From the NCBI GenBank assembly GCA_026874595.1, contig CM049313.1:11653508-11717507 (forward strand): a stretch of 64,000 bases of DNA. The letters run 5' to 3'. The stretch is from Sipunculus nudus. Its lineage: Eukaryota; Annelida; Sipuncula; Golfingiida; Sipunculidae. Numbering within the stretch: position 1 is the first letter of the stretch; every line of letters starts with the position of its first letter. The translations under genes and the position numbers were made by a program. A model generated the notes under the pieces. It saw nothing but the letters and a program-made list of their open reading frames with translations. It was not told where the DNA came from and did not search any database. Below, piece by piece: positions 46,665-58,415 of the stretch.

Positions 46665-49240
46665 AAAAAATGGAGACATGTCTAGTGTTTTTGTGCAAAA
46701 CGCCTGTGTTTTATTTTAATACCCGCGTGTTTATAAGTACCGTTCGAAAACATCAATGTTTAAGCTAAAGGCACCGGTGTTTTACGATAAACATTAGACG
46801 CGTTTTATGCCGGCTGTTTATAAGCCTATAACAGGGATGTATACATATATGCCATAAGGTCTTTTAAAGACACATATTTCAATTCATGTGTGTGGGTGAT
46901 GGTTGTCGACTTGAATATAGATATTTGTACATGATTGCGCGATTATGGACAAATATAAATATAGAAGTATGCGTGTAAAATCAATAAATGATTAAATAAT
47001 AATGTTTTAACGAAAGAAATAAAAATAATAAATTTTCATTAAATTGAACGTAACAAAGCTTTAAGAAAAACTAAATAGATAGAATAACATAAATACGGGT
47101 AAAAATAAGAACCTCTTTTATAAAGGCAGTGTACAAACGACAAATTAATGTCTAAGTTTTTTTATCGTAATAATCGAACGAAAGACGAGAAAACGCCACC
47201 GTTTTACGCTCTGCCTATTTGTAAACACTTCATTTCTGCGCGAAAAACACGGCCGTTTATGCACGCACAACCAGGCGCGAAGCAGGCCAGCATGTGACCT
47301 GGCGCAGCCACTCACAGCTCGCCCAGCAAAGAGCGGCCATTTTGACTAGCAGCATGTGCAGCAAAGAAGTTGTGAACCGTGTTTCTACAGAATAAGGTTG
47401 AATCTCCAGTCATTGCTGAAAGCGAAGGTATTTGTATTACTGAATGAATTATAAGAGGGAACAGGGTTTATTAAATTCTATAACTTGTGCATGTATTGGC
47501 CTTAATTCCTCTGTAAGCAAGTTACAAACTGCATGATCCATCTTAAGAAATTCTTATCGCCCTGACCCTGTTATACCCCGTGAACATGCTGACCACTGTG
47601 ACCGGTGAAGGCTGTACGTGCATGTACATGGGCGGCTGTGTTCGCTCCTGTGGTTTTTTATCACATACTGCTCCAGTAAATATTATTTTTGCCATACTAT
47701 AGAAAATCACTACATGTGCCTTGATTATGCATTTGGTTATGTATTGTCATTTCAGGGGATAGCAGAAGCAGAAATTGAAGGACACTTGAAGTCCAAAAAA
47801 ATGCTGCACCCCACCTCAAGGTGTTCCTGGACGACCAGGGAAATATGACGGATGGTGTCATCCTTGCAGATGGCATACACCTGTTCACCAGAACTAACAG
47901 TATTCTTCAGGGTTTACACTACCTCATAATGCTGTATTATGTGTGTAACCTGGACTAGTACCCCAGGATTTAATCCAATATTTTGGGCATCTTGCAACAT
48001 TTTGTGTTGCGGGATGATGTTGACTTCAAGAATTATAGTTTAAAATGTCAAAAGTTTAAACTGTCATTGGATGCCGAAATGAAATAATATGTCTGCTTTT
48101 TGTCTGCTGTCTGTCTGGTCATCCATTTACCGGGCACAAATCATAATGGTTTGTACAAGGAACTTCTATCTTGACATTTATTTAGAGTGTAACTTTAACA
48201 GTTCGTCATGTAAAAATGCAACGAATCTGATCTGATAGTTCATTCCTTTCATAAAATTTGATTTTCTGCAGTGTTTAATAAGAGTAACACAAGTGGTTAC
48301 CTGTTGTACCGCTACCCAGTTGTTCATTTTTAGCAGGGCATGAACTGTGACATATATTTATAGTGCAATGGATATTGTAGAGTCAATGCAGGAATAAGGT
48401 ATGATTAATTTCTATTAGTATTTTGCTACTGTTTTCCATTGTTTAGTTTATATTATGCAGTTCCACTTATTCTTTGAAAGTGTTCCAAGACTTCACTTGT
48501 GTCATAAAATTATGATTTTCTGCAGTGTTTGAATAAGATTATACACCTGATATTTACCTGTTTGTTTGGCCGATCATGGTCCAGCTTCCAATTCTAATTT
48601 GTTTCACATCATATATTATGCATTCTGTTTCAATGCCTTTTGCGTATTATTTAATCATGGTATTTTTTCTGTATTTGTTATAGTTTTGTCTGGATATCAT
48701 TTTTGTCTATATTTGTCAATTTCAAAAAGATACTACAGTTTTTGTCACGATACAATATGACCATGTTTTGATGACTTGATAATAAAACACTAGTGAACAA
48801 TACAAAGTGATATTACTTATTTTTTGCCTGAACATTTTTTTCCTGACTGATGCACATAACAATTTAAATAATTCCAGATCAAGCCAGAGACTTTACAGTC
48901 AGAAACATCATTGACCAGATGGACCAACCATTGTTACGCCAACCCTTTAATTATTAAAGGTTAAGTCATATAATATCAGTCACTCAACCAAGAACATAAA
49001 CACTATACATGTATTAAGATGGTGTCTACATGTTTTTTATATAAACAGTAGACATGTCTTTCCAGGTATTACAAAAACATTAGACATGTCTTTAAGCTAT
49101 TATTCAGACGTCATCCTGAAAAAACACTAGACATGTTTACAAGTGACTTCCAAAAACACTAGACATGTTTAACTATAAACACTAGACGTGTTTATTAGCT
49201 GTGACGCTCAAGTGTTTTATATAAGACATGTTTATCCCAT
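46665..49240. mobile_element. Candidate 2.5-kb element with inverted subterminal motif arrays
   Basis: The right side (49005-49235) has about six copies of AAACACTAGACATGTTT or close variants, 25-45 bp apart. The left side (46672-46830) carries the reverse motif ACATGTCTAGTGTTTTT plus several diverged GTGTTT/AAACAT units (AACATTAGACGCGTTTTA, CGTGTTTATAAG). Between them lies a broken SGNH-hydrolase-like exon (47756-47958) and a GC-richer segment at 47220-47400. Arrays of one motif in inverse orientation at both ends are typical of long subterminal repeats in some DNA transposons. No target duplication or transposase was recognised. Similar GCGTCTTT-type units continue to about 49610, so the right border is uncertain. 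Confidence 0.35.
47756..47958 (+). pseudogene. SGNH-hydrolase-like exon fragment with homopolymer frameshift
   Basis: A good acceptor (GTATTGTCATTTCAG) precedes 47756. One frame gives IAEAEIEGHLKSKK up to an A7 run at 47795-47801. The next frame continues FLDDQGNMTDGVILADGIHL and stops at TAG 47956-47958. DGIHL resembles the catalytic Asp-x-x-His block found at the C-terminal end of SGNH hydrolases (DxxH). The change of frame coincides exactly with the A7 run, so a one-base indel is likely. No upstream exon with the GDS block was found. It could be a relic of a mobile-element-borne hydrolase or of a host gene. Confidence 0.4.
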
Positions 49241-51344
49241 ATTTTATTTAGAGTTAAATATGAACTATATGAATTGTATTTAGGCGTCTTTCAGAAAGGT
49301 GCATACCATGGCGTCTTAATAAGAAAGTATCTATTTTATCAGCTTCCATTTAATACACATGAAAATAAAATAAAATTTAAATGGTACATTGTAATTTTGT
49401 TTCTTTATAACAAATATAATATAAAACATATAATATGGCTATATGACTTATATCTGAGCGTCTTTCTGAAGTGTTCATTTGCCCGTTTAGAACACGATTG
49501 CGTCTATAAAAAATGGCGTTAATCAGATCAACGTCCTTTTTCATAGCGTCCAAATGAACAGCGGCCAGCTTATACAATTACGTCTTTATGAAGAACGTCC
49601 ACCTGAGTAGATCCCGAAGTCAGTATCTGTTCGCCCTAGAATAGAGTTCTTGTGATAAATGTGTTTATGAGCATCCGGACAGTCAGACAGAGCACAAAAT
49701 TTACTATTTGACCTATAACCTTAAATAGAACATTATGAAACTTTCTGAATGGAACTTTAGAAAAAGAACATCTGACAGCTGAGCGACCCGTGTTGGCGGG
49801 TTAACGCTTGCAACGCCATCCAGCAAAGAGTCATACCTTCGCAAAGAGCGAAGTTATACTCTCTCTCTCTTTCTCTCCGATTTTTTCTCCATATATAAGA
49901 TCTAATTATTCAATTGTCCAGTATGAGGTAATTGCAATCCTTGTCAAGTAATCCGCACCCTTCTCTCTCTCACCGCGAGCAAACTATGCATGAATCGACA
50001 GATTGAGTTCGTCGTCGTTCATTCAAGAAGGCCTTTCCAAAGGCGTTTTAATATCACCACAGGAACCCGACTTGAATCTTGTCGACATCTTGTTTGTCTG
50101 GAAGTATTGCTTCGATCCATCGCTCATTCGTCATTTTTTTTCGGTGACCAATGATGATTTGACTTGAATTGCTTGTAAACTACAGCGGTCCAAAATTGTT
50201 TGAATTTTCATTTTCTAGTTGTGTAGAGTTAGAGGCACCACTGCTGAGAGTGTAATAATAACATATAAAACAGGCAGCTAGATTTACGTCAGGGTCAAGG
50301 ACAGTCTCATGCAGTCAACATCGTATTGATACGATTACATTTACCTCGATATATACTTGGCCGTGGAGTCGGTTTTTGACATTATTATTGTATTTATGTT
50401 ATTACTACTTAATATCGTTAGGCAAAGACTAATTAAGAGACAAAGCCTGTGCACGTCGCTCAGCTCTTACTAAGACTGTGGTTATTCATCTGTCAGTCAC
50501 GGGAGGGTGTGGCGGGGTCTGCCCTGTCACAACAGACTGCCACTGTTAGTAGGCAGCCTCATCGCACGCGTGTTATTTTGGTAATTTTGTAATTATGATT
50601 ATATTAAAAATCTATTATGTCACCGGATTCACCTTTTTACAAGTATATCAGAAGTAAATGAACAAACAGCCCCCCCCCCTATTTTGCCAAAAAAGGGATA
50701 ATTTTAGGGTTTTCAGACGACGGTGCTACCTTGAGGTAAACCATTAACTTCTGTACTCTGTTCATTGGTTCTTTCAATTCAAAAATAACTGTAGCAGAAA
50801 ATCATGTTGCCTTTTTAATTATTTGTGAAAGTCCACGCCACACCTTATAAATACGTGGTAGTTTTAACCGACCACGCATGTTATGAACCGGAATGGTGAT
50901 TTAGGACAGGAGTCCGGACTTGAACTCGAGTCCAGACTCAGAATAACTTTTAAAAGAATCGGACTCATACTTGGACTTGAAAGTTCTGGACTCGAGAAAT
51001 CGGGGAGAAATCTCGGGATCGAGCTTGGAATCGATTGGCCTGGATCGGACTTTCATTCGGATGGAGGCTGCCAGCGTGATCCGAATTTTATCCCAGTTCA
51101 TCATATAGCTGACGGCTAATACGTAAAATGTCTGCTTAGCACGTGATCTATGTTGTGCGTCGTCGTGTGACGTCACTCAGATTAGGGAGCTCCGCCAAAA
51201 ATTGAAACTAACAACGAAATAGGACCCTGTTTGTGTAGGTGCTGGTGGTGGCCGTTAAAATATCATGAACTGGCTCCTTGGGCATTTCCTTCTATAGGCC
51301 TTTGGGAAGCCGAACAAGCCGGGTAATGACATATAATTTAGAGG
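49241..51344. other. Intergenic, no gene recognised
   Basis: 49270-49610 has repeated GCGTCTTT/GCGTCC motifs that may extend the neighbouring element. 49857-49876 is a short CT tract. 50900-51110 repeats GGACTTGAA/GGACTCGA short motifs (CCGGACTTGAACTCGAG and similar) without a recognised protein. Confidence 0.4.
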
Positions 51345-51440
51345 CGGATCAAGGATTTAGGAAAAGGAGGGGTCATACCGGAGAGGATAAATGACAGAGC
51401 CTAAACAAGGTCTCCAAGTCCGGAAAAGGGGGGGTCCATG
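51345..51440 (+). repeat. Dispersed repeat (copy of 16238-16390)
   Basis: AGGCGGATCAAGGATTTAGG, AGGGGTC, CCTAAACAAGGTCTCCAAG and CCGGAAAAGGGGGGG match the 16.24-kb copy in order. Confidence 0.5.
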
Positions 51441-51882
51441 TTTCGAAATTTGGTCTGAAACACTTTAAAAAAAAGGTTGCGATAGCTTCTGTAATTGTTA
51501 TCCTTCTGCAAGTGTGATTCAGATAAATATCAAAGTTAAAAATAATGGTGGGATAAAGAGGAACCAATCGATAACAGGAGACAAACGATCATTTTTTTCG
51601 CCGCAAAATTTAGTGTTCAGAATCTGCATAACTCGCGAAGCATTCTAGACACAATTGTTATACTTCCAACTATACATAATAATTATACAGTCTTCTATTA
51701 TCTCTCAATTTACATGCGTACAGGTAGTAGTTTTTTCTGTCCCACACACTAGGATTTGCTTTTAATTTACAGTCCAAAATTTCCATTTTTCATCGTCACT
51801 ACATTTGTGTCAGAACAGTATTCATATACTAAAGATATCATGAAATATTTCTGGTAACCGATAGTACAAATAATGATGTCTT

Positions 51883-51942
51883 AACAACAAGTTTATGAAT
51901 TCTGGATTATTCCTAACCCCATGCATAAAACCTGAAATCCAG
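51883..51942 (+). repeat. SINE tail fragment
   Basis: AGTTTATGAATTCTGGATTA followed by TTCCTAACCCCATGCATAAA and CCTGAAATCC matches the tail of the SINE at 45240-45443 in the opposite orientation. No tRNA-like head is present. Confidence 0.6.
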
Positions 51943-51954
51943 AAGGCTTAATAA

Positions 51955-52685
51955 CAGCCCGATTGCGGGTTTTCTTTCGCGGGTAATAACTCGATAACAA
52001 CCTACTGCAGCTTTTCCGAATTCACAGGGATGATTGATAACTATAAGGACTCCAGACCTATCGAATTACAGACCTGTTGGAATTCAAATATGGCTGCCAC
52101 AGCCCGATCGCTGATTTACTGTCGCGCGCGTTATCTCAACAACAACCTACTGCAGCTTTTCCAAATTCACAGGGATGAATGGTACCTATAAGGGCTCCAG
52201 ATCTATTGAATAATAGACCTGTGGGAATTCCAATATGGCCGCTACAGCCCAATCCCTGATTTTTTTCGAGGACGATAACTCAACAATAACCTACTGCAGC
52301 ATTCCCAAATTCACAGGGATGATTGGTACCTATAAGGGCTCCAGACCTATTGAATTACAGGCCTGTCGGAATTCCAATATGGCCGCCACAGCCCGATCGT
52401 TAATTTTCTTTCGCATGCGATAACTCAACAACAACATACTTCATCTTTCCCAAATTTTCAGGGATGGTGGTTACATATAAGAGCTCCAGACCTATTGAAT
52501 GACAGACCTGTTTGAATTGCAATATGGCAGCCACAGCCTGATTGCTGATTTTCTTTGGCAAGGGATAACTCAACAACAACCTACTGCAGCTTTCCCAATT
52601 TCATAGGGATCTTTGGTGCCTATGAGGGCTCCAGACCTATTGAATTACAGACTTGCTCCAAATCAAATATGACTACATTCGGTGA
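51955..52685. repeat. 145-bp tandem satellite, five units
   Basis: CCTACTGCAGC (or CATACTTCATC in unit four) occurs at 52001, 52146, 52290, 52435 and 52580, a spacing of 144-145 bp. Each unit repeats ACAGCCCGATCGCTGATTT, TCTTTCGC, GATAACTCAACAACAACC, AATTCACAGGGATGATTGG, CTATAAGGGCTCCAGACC and TATTGAATTACAGACCTGT, then AATATGGCCGCC. The regular period and low indel load suggest unequal-exchange maintenance. It begins right after the SINE tail fragment. It is non-coding. Confidence 0.92.
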
Positions 52686-52839
52686 TTTTCTTTTGCACAC
52701 ATTATTTCAGACTTATCTTCTTTAATATAATTTGATCCAGAAGGATTTTTTTTCCCTAATGCATTGGGATAAACACCTGTTTCTGTTTGTTTGGATAAAG
52801 ACCTGTTTCTGTTTCTATTTTTTTAAATTTAACTTTATT
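52686..52839. other. Short spacer, AT-rich
   Basis: Contains a small direct repeat of ACCTGTTTCTGTTT (52772 and 52801); nothing else seen. Confidence 0.4.
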
Positions 52840-53070
52840 TTTTTCACCCATATGTGAGGAATTTGAAAGGTCACAAATGCCCTTTGCAGAACTCTGATTC
52901 GACTAACTGCGGACAGATGTCTTTGTTAATGTTTTTTTTCTTGTCAGGCCCTCACATGTTATACACGCATTTTTTTTTTACTATATTTTTTTTATAAACG
53001 GTTCAGGGTTAATCTTTAGTTAATAAAAAGTCAGATATATGCGTGGGTTCCTTTAATAAACACGGGGAAT
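52840..53070 (+). mobile_element. MITE-like repeat, copy 4 of the 3498-3960 family (3' part)
   Basis: ATGCCCTTTGCAGAACTC..TTCGACTAACTGC, a T-run, TTGTCAGGCCCTCACATG, TTATAC and GGGTTAATCTTTAGTT..AAAAAGTCAGATA correspond in order to 3745-3960. The left terminal region is absent and the right end (GGTTCCTTTAATAA) is decayed. Confidence 0.5.
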
Positions 53071-54961
53071 GATCGCGGATATTAAATTACTGGCAGGTAT
53101 AAAGTGATTTCTTTTACAGTCCATATGTTCATGAGAAAGCCCGTGAGTGAAAACAATAACCTTTCAACGATTCCTTGATAGCGTCTGATAGTGGAATGTT
53201 TGATTGACATCTACATATATAGGAGGAAAAATAAGTCAACAATAAATAAAGGACATCTCGTGCAACTGAACGTGACGATATGTAAATAATATTCTCTCTA
53301 TTGATATTGATCCGACGTCGAATTTAATTGGCGTCTAATAGGGGTTTGGAATGTTAACTAGCCTTCTTGTAACTGTTATGCGACAGCCACGGATCTCCAG
53401 CCCCCCCCCCCCCCCCGACACTGATTCTTAACTGTTGGGTATTCCCACTGAGCTACGTTTTATTCATCTCTAATGGATTGGGAACAGCTTGAGTTCTGAT
53501 GAACAAATATGAAATTATGTGGTTCCCCCTTTGGTTTTGATACGCTCTTTACACAGCGCTTTACCTATAGGGCTACTACCTATATCGTAAGGCGCTGTTT
53601 GTTATGACCTCGTATCCTGAATTGCAACACCAGAGGGGAGCACTGTATTTTTGTCCAATCAGATGAGACCTTGTGCTGGAAGACAAAGCCAAGCGAGGAA
53701 TACACGGAGCCAATCGTATTCATTTCTTTTTCAGTGACAGCTCATCCCCATGCGTAACCGTCTGAACAGGCCACAGGCTCAGAGAGAACTGCCCCTGACG
53801 TGGTTTGCTTAGGGCCTTGGGCACATAGGATGCTCGGCTGGTGAGCTGTAATTCAAACGAAACGTAACAACAAAGGCTGCGTGCACACCTCGCTGGCTGG
53901 TTTCAGTTCTGCAGACAACAGATACATGGCTACGCTAACACAGTCATAATGTCATAATCGAATCGGTCGATGATGCAAGAATGCAGTGGGAGCAATTTAA
54001 ATTCGACCGGAAACTCATCAAGCGGCGCTTGAAGCGCAGCAATGGGCGGAGCCCAGGATGCCTGTCGAGTGTTTGTTTATTGGGTTCTGATTGGCTGCTT
54101 GTCACACCATACGCACGTTTATTTTAGTGGACAACGAACCGCCATCTGGTGTCTAAATATATCATAAACGGTCAAAGCTGACAGCGTGAAAATGAGTTGC
54201 TTCTTTAGAAGCGCAAGATTTCCGCTGCCTCGGGAGCGTATGGTTTTGACTGATGGGTTGAATATACTGCGTTTAATATTCGTTGTTTTCATATCATTTA
54301 AAAGTTGATATTGCTGCCGAACTTGCCACTGAACCCTTACATTGTAGGTAACAGATGTTTGTCAAAGTTTTAACTTTCCAAGTCAATTGTTTATCTGGAA
54401 ACGTTATCTATCTCATATCTTATTGCATGAGTGAATTCCAAAGTTTTACAAGAGAAATGTTAGGAAGCTGATATGCTGAGACTACCTATAGCCATTTTGT
54501 CTCTACTTTTTATATATTTGTCGACAATGGAATTTAAGAAAAAAATCTAACTTTGTGAGCACTCTGACCTTGAAATATAGGTCAAGGTCAATGAAACTTG
54601 GTCAAAGTAATTGGTCTATAGTAAGGTACATCTTTGGTAAGAATCAATGAAATTGGACAAAATGTGGCAGAATAATAAGAATAATATCGGGATGAACAAA
54701 TATCTATCCCTGTGAATATATCAATAGGTGGAGATAATTATTAAATGAAGATGGGGATAGTACAACAAAGCACTTGGGCAAAGCGGGAGTCTTTAAGAAA
54801 CATGAAGTCGTAAAAGATGACAAAATTAAAAATCATTTTTTACCATTACAATCCCCTAAGATTGGTATATAAACACTTAAGTAGACCTGCAGTGTACATC
54901 AAAGGTTTCATAAATGGCAAATTAAAAACTTTACGTCAAGAATCCATCAGAGGATAAATAC
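53071..54961. other. Intergenic, possible promoter-like segment
   Basis: A 15-16 base C run lies at about 53401-53416. 53990-54130 contains GGGCGGAG (GC box-like), GATTGGCTGC (inverted CCAAT) and a purine/GC-rich stretch, followed by an ATG at 54192 that opens a 39-codon frame. That arrangement resembles a promoter and first exon, but no downstream exon was found. Confidence 0.3.
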
Positions 54962-55800
54962 TAGGGCTGGGTATCGGTCCGCCTCTTCCGGTACAATACG
55001 TATTGCGATACATTTAATTTTTATGTGTATATCATTTCTTAATAAAAGTTCTGTTTCTTGGTTTTACATGTTTTTTTTTTATTTTAACATACAGCATATT
55101 TAGTATGCTATGCACTTAAGCAGCTTAAGCTTGATATTAAATTAATAAACCAACCAGTTGCTTTTAATTACATTTTTGAGCCCTTAGGATCCCCTGCTCC
55201 CCGCACAAACGTGTTTTATTGCATTCGGTGGTGAAGATCTAGGCTGTTTTTTTTATGTCATGTAATTACACAGTTTTGTATAATATTGTGAATATGAACC
55301 CGATTAGTCACTCTCCTGTTTGTACAGGATTTGTCCCAAGGCTTTAACCATTTATTTGACATCTGATGTTGAACGCGGGAGTTCCGAGTAACCTATGACT
55401 GTTACAAAATAGAGATTGAATGACATATATAAAGGTAGGATATATACGTGAATGTACCCTGTTCCTTGTAGCAATATGTGATGTGTATATGTTTCATTAA
55501 AAAATAGAAACGTTATTATCATTCTCTTTTTATCGCTTCTATGCGCCTGCTTTCATGGGAGTACTGACGTGCATGCGTATATACATTTATTAACAAGTCT
55601 TAAAAGCCAAAGCAACAAATATATAGGCTGCAGTGCATTTAGATTTATAATATGTCATGGTTATATGTAAAGTTATAGTTAGAATGCTATTCAGTAGCAA
55701 GCAATCGATATGACCAATACAGCATGCAACGCATTTCGGTTATCGTATCGACTTCGTGTATCGATTCGTATCGATATATTGATATACTGATACAGCCCTA
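54962..55800. mobile_element. hAT-type MITE with 8-bp target duplication (839 bp)
   Basis: The left end reads TAGGGCTGGGTATCGGTC and the right end, reversed, reads TAGGGCTGTATCAGTATATC. Both sides are flanked by a perfect ATAAATAC (54954-54961 and 55801-55808). Eight-base duplications with CAGGGC/TAGGGCTG-type short inverted ends are characteristic of hAT transposons. The outer parts are rich in GTATCGATAC-type motifs. No transposase frame is present, so it is a non-autonomous derivative. Confidence 0.88.
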
Positions 55801-55808
55801 ATAAATAC

Positions 55809-57891
55809 TTAATATTCTGTAACTCCGGCAAATACCAGGTACTCATAATAGGAAACAAATCTACCATAGTACTGCATGTAATTTCAAGGAAATTTAGTGA
55901 ACTTATTGCATCTATAAGCGACCAACGTTTGTGACAACTTTGTGAGGAATTGTCCTTTTCGTTGGGCTGGAAAGAGATATGTATAAATTAATGACACACG
56001 TGTAAATATGTACTTGTATGCATGGATATGTTAATGTTACAACATTAGATTTGTGCATGTAATAGCATGACAAAAGCCATCTAGTTGGTAAGTATAACAT
56101 TTATTTCATATATAAAATATATAATATGTAGGAAAAATAAATTTGTATACAAGATAAATGTACGATATATTTCAAAGATGAAAAATAAAATATGCAGGAT
56201 AGATTATCACATTCTGCGTCAAGTTCTATAAACCAGCGTACATTACATAAATTTTTTGTTCTGTTCATTCTCCCATGCAGGTGGAAAATGGACTGATTAA
56301 ATTATGTGTTCAATCCTTTGAAATATAACAGAAACATGACACTTTGGCTAAATACATTAGATCAGATATATGGGCAGTTTTCCATGAATGCCTTATACGG
56401 CCTTTAAGTACAAACACTTAAATCTGTATAAATTACTGCTGCTTTTAGGATTTAATATATCAATTGACCTATACGTCATGACGCACAATTGATAGTCTAA
56501 ACATTTTATAGGGCAGTTATTTTTGTAAGGTTAGGTGTGTCTAGTTGAAGAATATGACATAGTCTGAGCAGTTTGTTGATATTAGACAACACTTATTTAA
56601 AAAAAATGGCAATGAATTTTTACATTACAATATATTCTATTATTTTGTTTTTATCAGAGGAAATTCCTGAATAAAATTAAATTTAGGGAGTGTGACATGG
56701 TTAAAATATGAGGAAACCGTTAGTCTCAGTTTCATATGAACATTAATTGTATTAAACAAAAATTTATGGCGCTAACAGCCTTAAAATTTATGGATTTAAA
56801 AGATATCTAACGTGAGTAAACGCACCCGACAAAATAAAACATCGAATATATTCTATTTCATGTATAGATTTATACTGAAATGGGCTAAGTCAATGAATTT
56901 TTACTATTGGCTTAAGAGTTAATTGAAAGACTGCTCTGTGTTGTTCAGAATGTACCCGACAACGTGTATAGACAATTATATAAACAGCCAAAATCGTCAC
57001 ATGACGGGTCACTTTTCGTCTAAAAATTATTAATAAACTTACTTAATAAGAATTAAAAAAGAATATAAAATAGGTGTCCGAACTAGTTCATATTCAGAAT
57101 CTTATAGTTAAGCAAAATCCTCCGCAGATCTTTCATAAGTATCTAGAAATTCAATAATAAATGAATTTTACTGATAACTGAATGTCTTTGAGTAGCCTTT
57201 TGAAAATTCACTGTTACAATTTTCCTTTATTATATCTAGACAATGAATTTTTAAATAAGGCTCATTATTTTTATACAATGAGCCTTTATATGTAAAATTT
57301 ATCTTCAGTAAACTTGAACATAATATATATACTCCAAATATTTGATAAAAATCTGTGTGAGAGTTAAATCATTTTAGCGTCTAGTATTTAGCCATAAGTC
57401 CATCGAACACTGGACATCGCTCTTGTTAAGATAACAAAGCACAGCTGAACAAAAATAAGCAATACATTAATATGTGGAAGCAATACATGCAGAAATTAAC
57501 CATACCAATATAACATAAAACATGTCATGGATTGATGCAAGGTAAGTTACGGGCCCTCATTTGGTGTTATATTCTAACAGGGTAATCACGTGGTCGTTTT
57601 TAATATTGTTAAAGGTGAAACGAAAAGAGTACTGGACTTTTAAGAAACCCGTTTCTTCAGGTTAACTTGTCTGGCTGACTATACCCTTAGTTTTGCAATG
57701 CATCGGATGCATCCCCCATTTTATGTCCCTCATTAAAATCATTTAAACCACTAAATATGTGTCACCATATATTTGTGTGTGTGTCTGTGCGCTATGGCCT
57801 CATCTTTCTAAATACATTGAACTATCTATCAATCATTCTCTCTGTGTCTGGCTTACTCTCTGTCTGTCTGTAAATCTAACAAACGTCTTAC
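55809..57891. other. Sequence downstream of the chitin synthase exons
   Basis: Very AT-rich. The final coding exon(s) and 3' UTR of the chitin synthase should lie here or further left, because the last recognised exon ends at a splice donor, but none could be recognised. A 10-bp stem hairpin AAGGCTCATT..AATGAGCCTT lies at 57257-57286. Confidence 0.4.
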
Positions 57892-58415
57892 CAATGTTCA
57901 ACTGATTGTGTAATACTTCCAACAATTCCTGCACCATGCAGGTCAAACTTTTTCAGGTAAGCATCGACTAAAAAAATCATTAAGACCTAATTTAGTGAAT
58001 GCATTGATATGTAAGAATGTTTCGAAGCAATGGAACAACATGCCGATGATTTGAACGGCCATGATCAAACAGTACGAAAATAAGAAAAGTATCCCGACCG
58101 GCTCTAACTGCAGCGACTTCCCATTGCAAGGCCAAGGTACGGATAGCCCAGTGTTTCTGTTCTGTAGTTGAATCGTGAAGATGATCAGAACTAGGGCTGT
58201 GTTTGATAAGAGAAAATATAATGAAACTTTGTTACGGAGGGACTTCAAAGCCTCTTCGGTCTTCTGCTTGTTTAGCTCGGCCTCCTCAGGATTTGGCGTC
58301 TCGATTTTAAGCACACCATCATCCATTATTAGGGCCCTGAAGAATTCTTGCTCCTCGGGTATCTCATGAGATGAATCAGAGTCTGGCGGCGCACCGTCAT
58401 CTCCCGTTACCTGTC
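57892..58415 (-). CDS. CHS: Chitin synthase exon h, with T7 frame break
   Basis: Begins after TATTGTTCAG: GQVTGDDGAPPDSDSSHEIP, an acidic linker, then NKVSLYFLLSNTALVLIIFT and LEPVGILFLFSYCLIMAVQ spans and MLFHCFETFLHINAF. At the T7 run (57969-57975) this frame leads to a TGA about 27 bases further. The neighbouring frame continues without a stop through VDAYLKKFDLHGAGIVGSI to a strong donor CATTG|GTAAGA at 57892. A one-base insertion, real or from assembly, explains both. If it is real, the protein would end shortly after its last membrane span. Confidence 0.8.

Noticed and set aside
52235-52423. Open frame across the 145-bp satellite
   Set aside because: A chance frame within tandem units; other units have stops in the equivalent frame.
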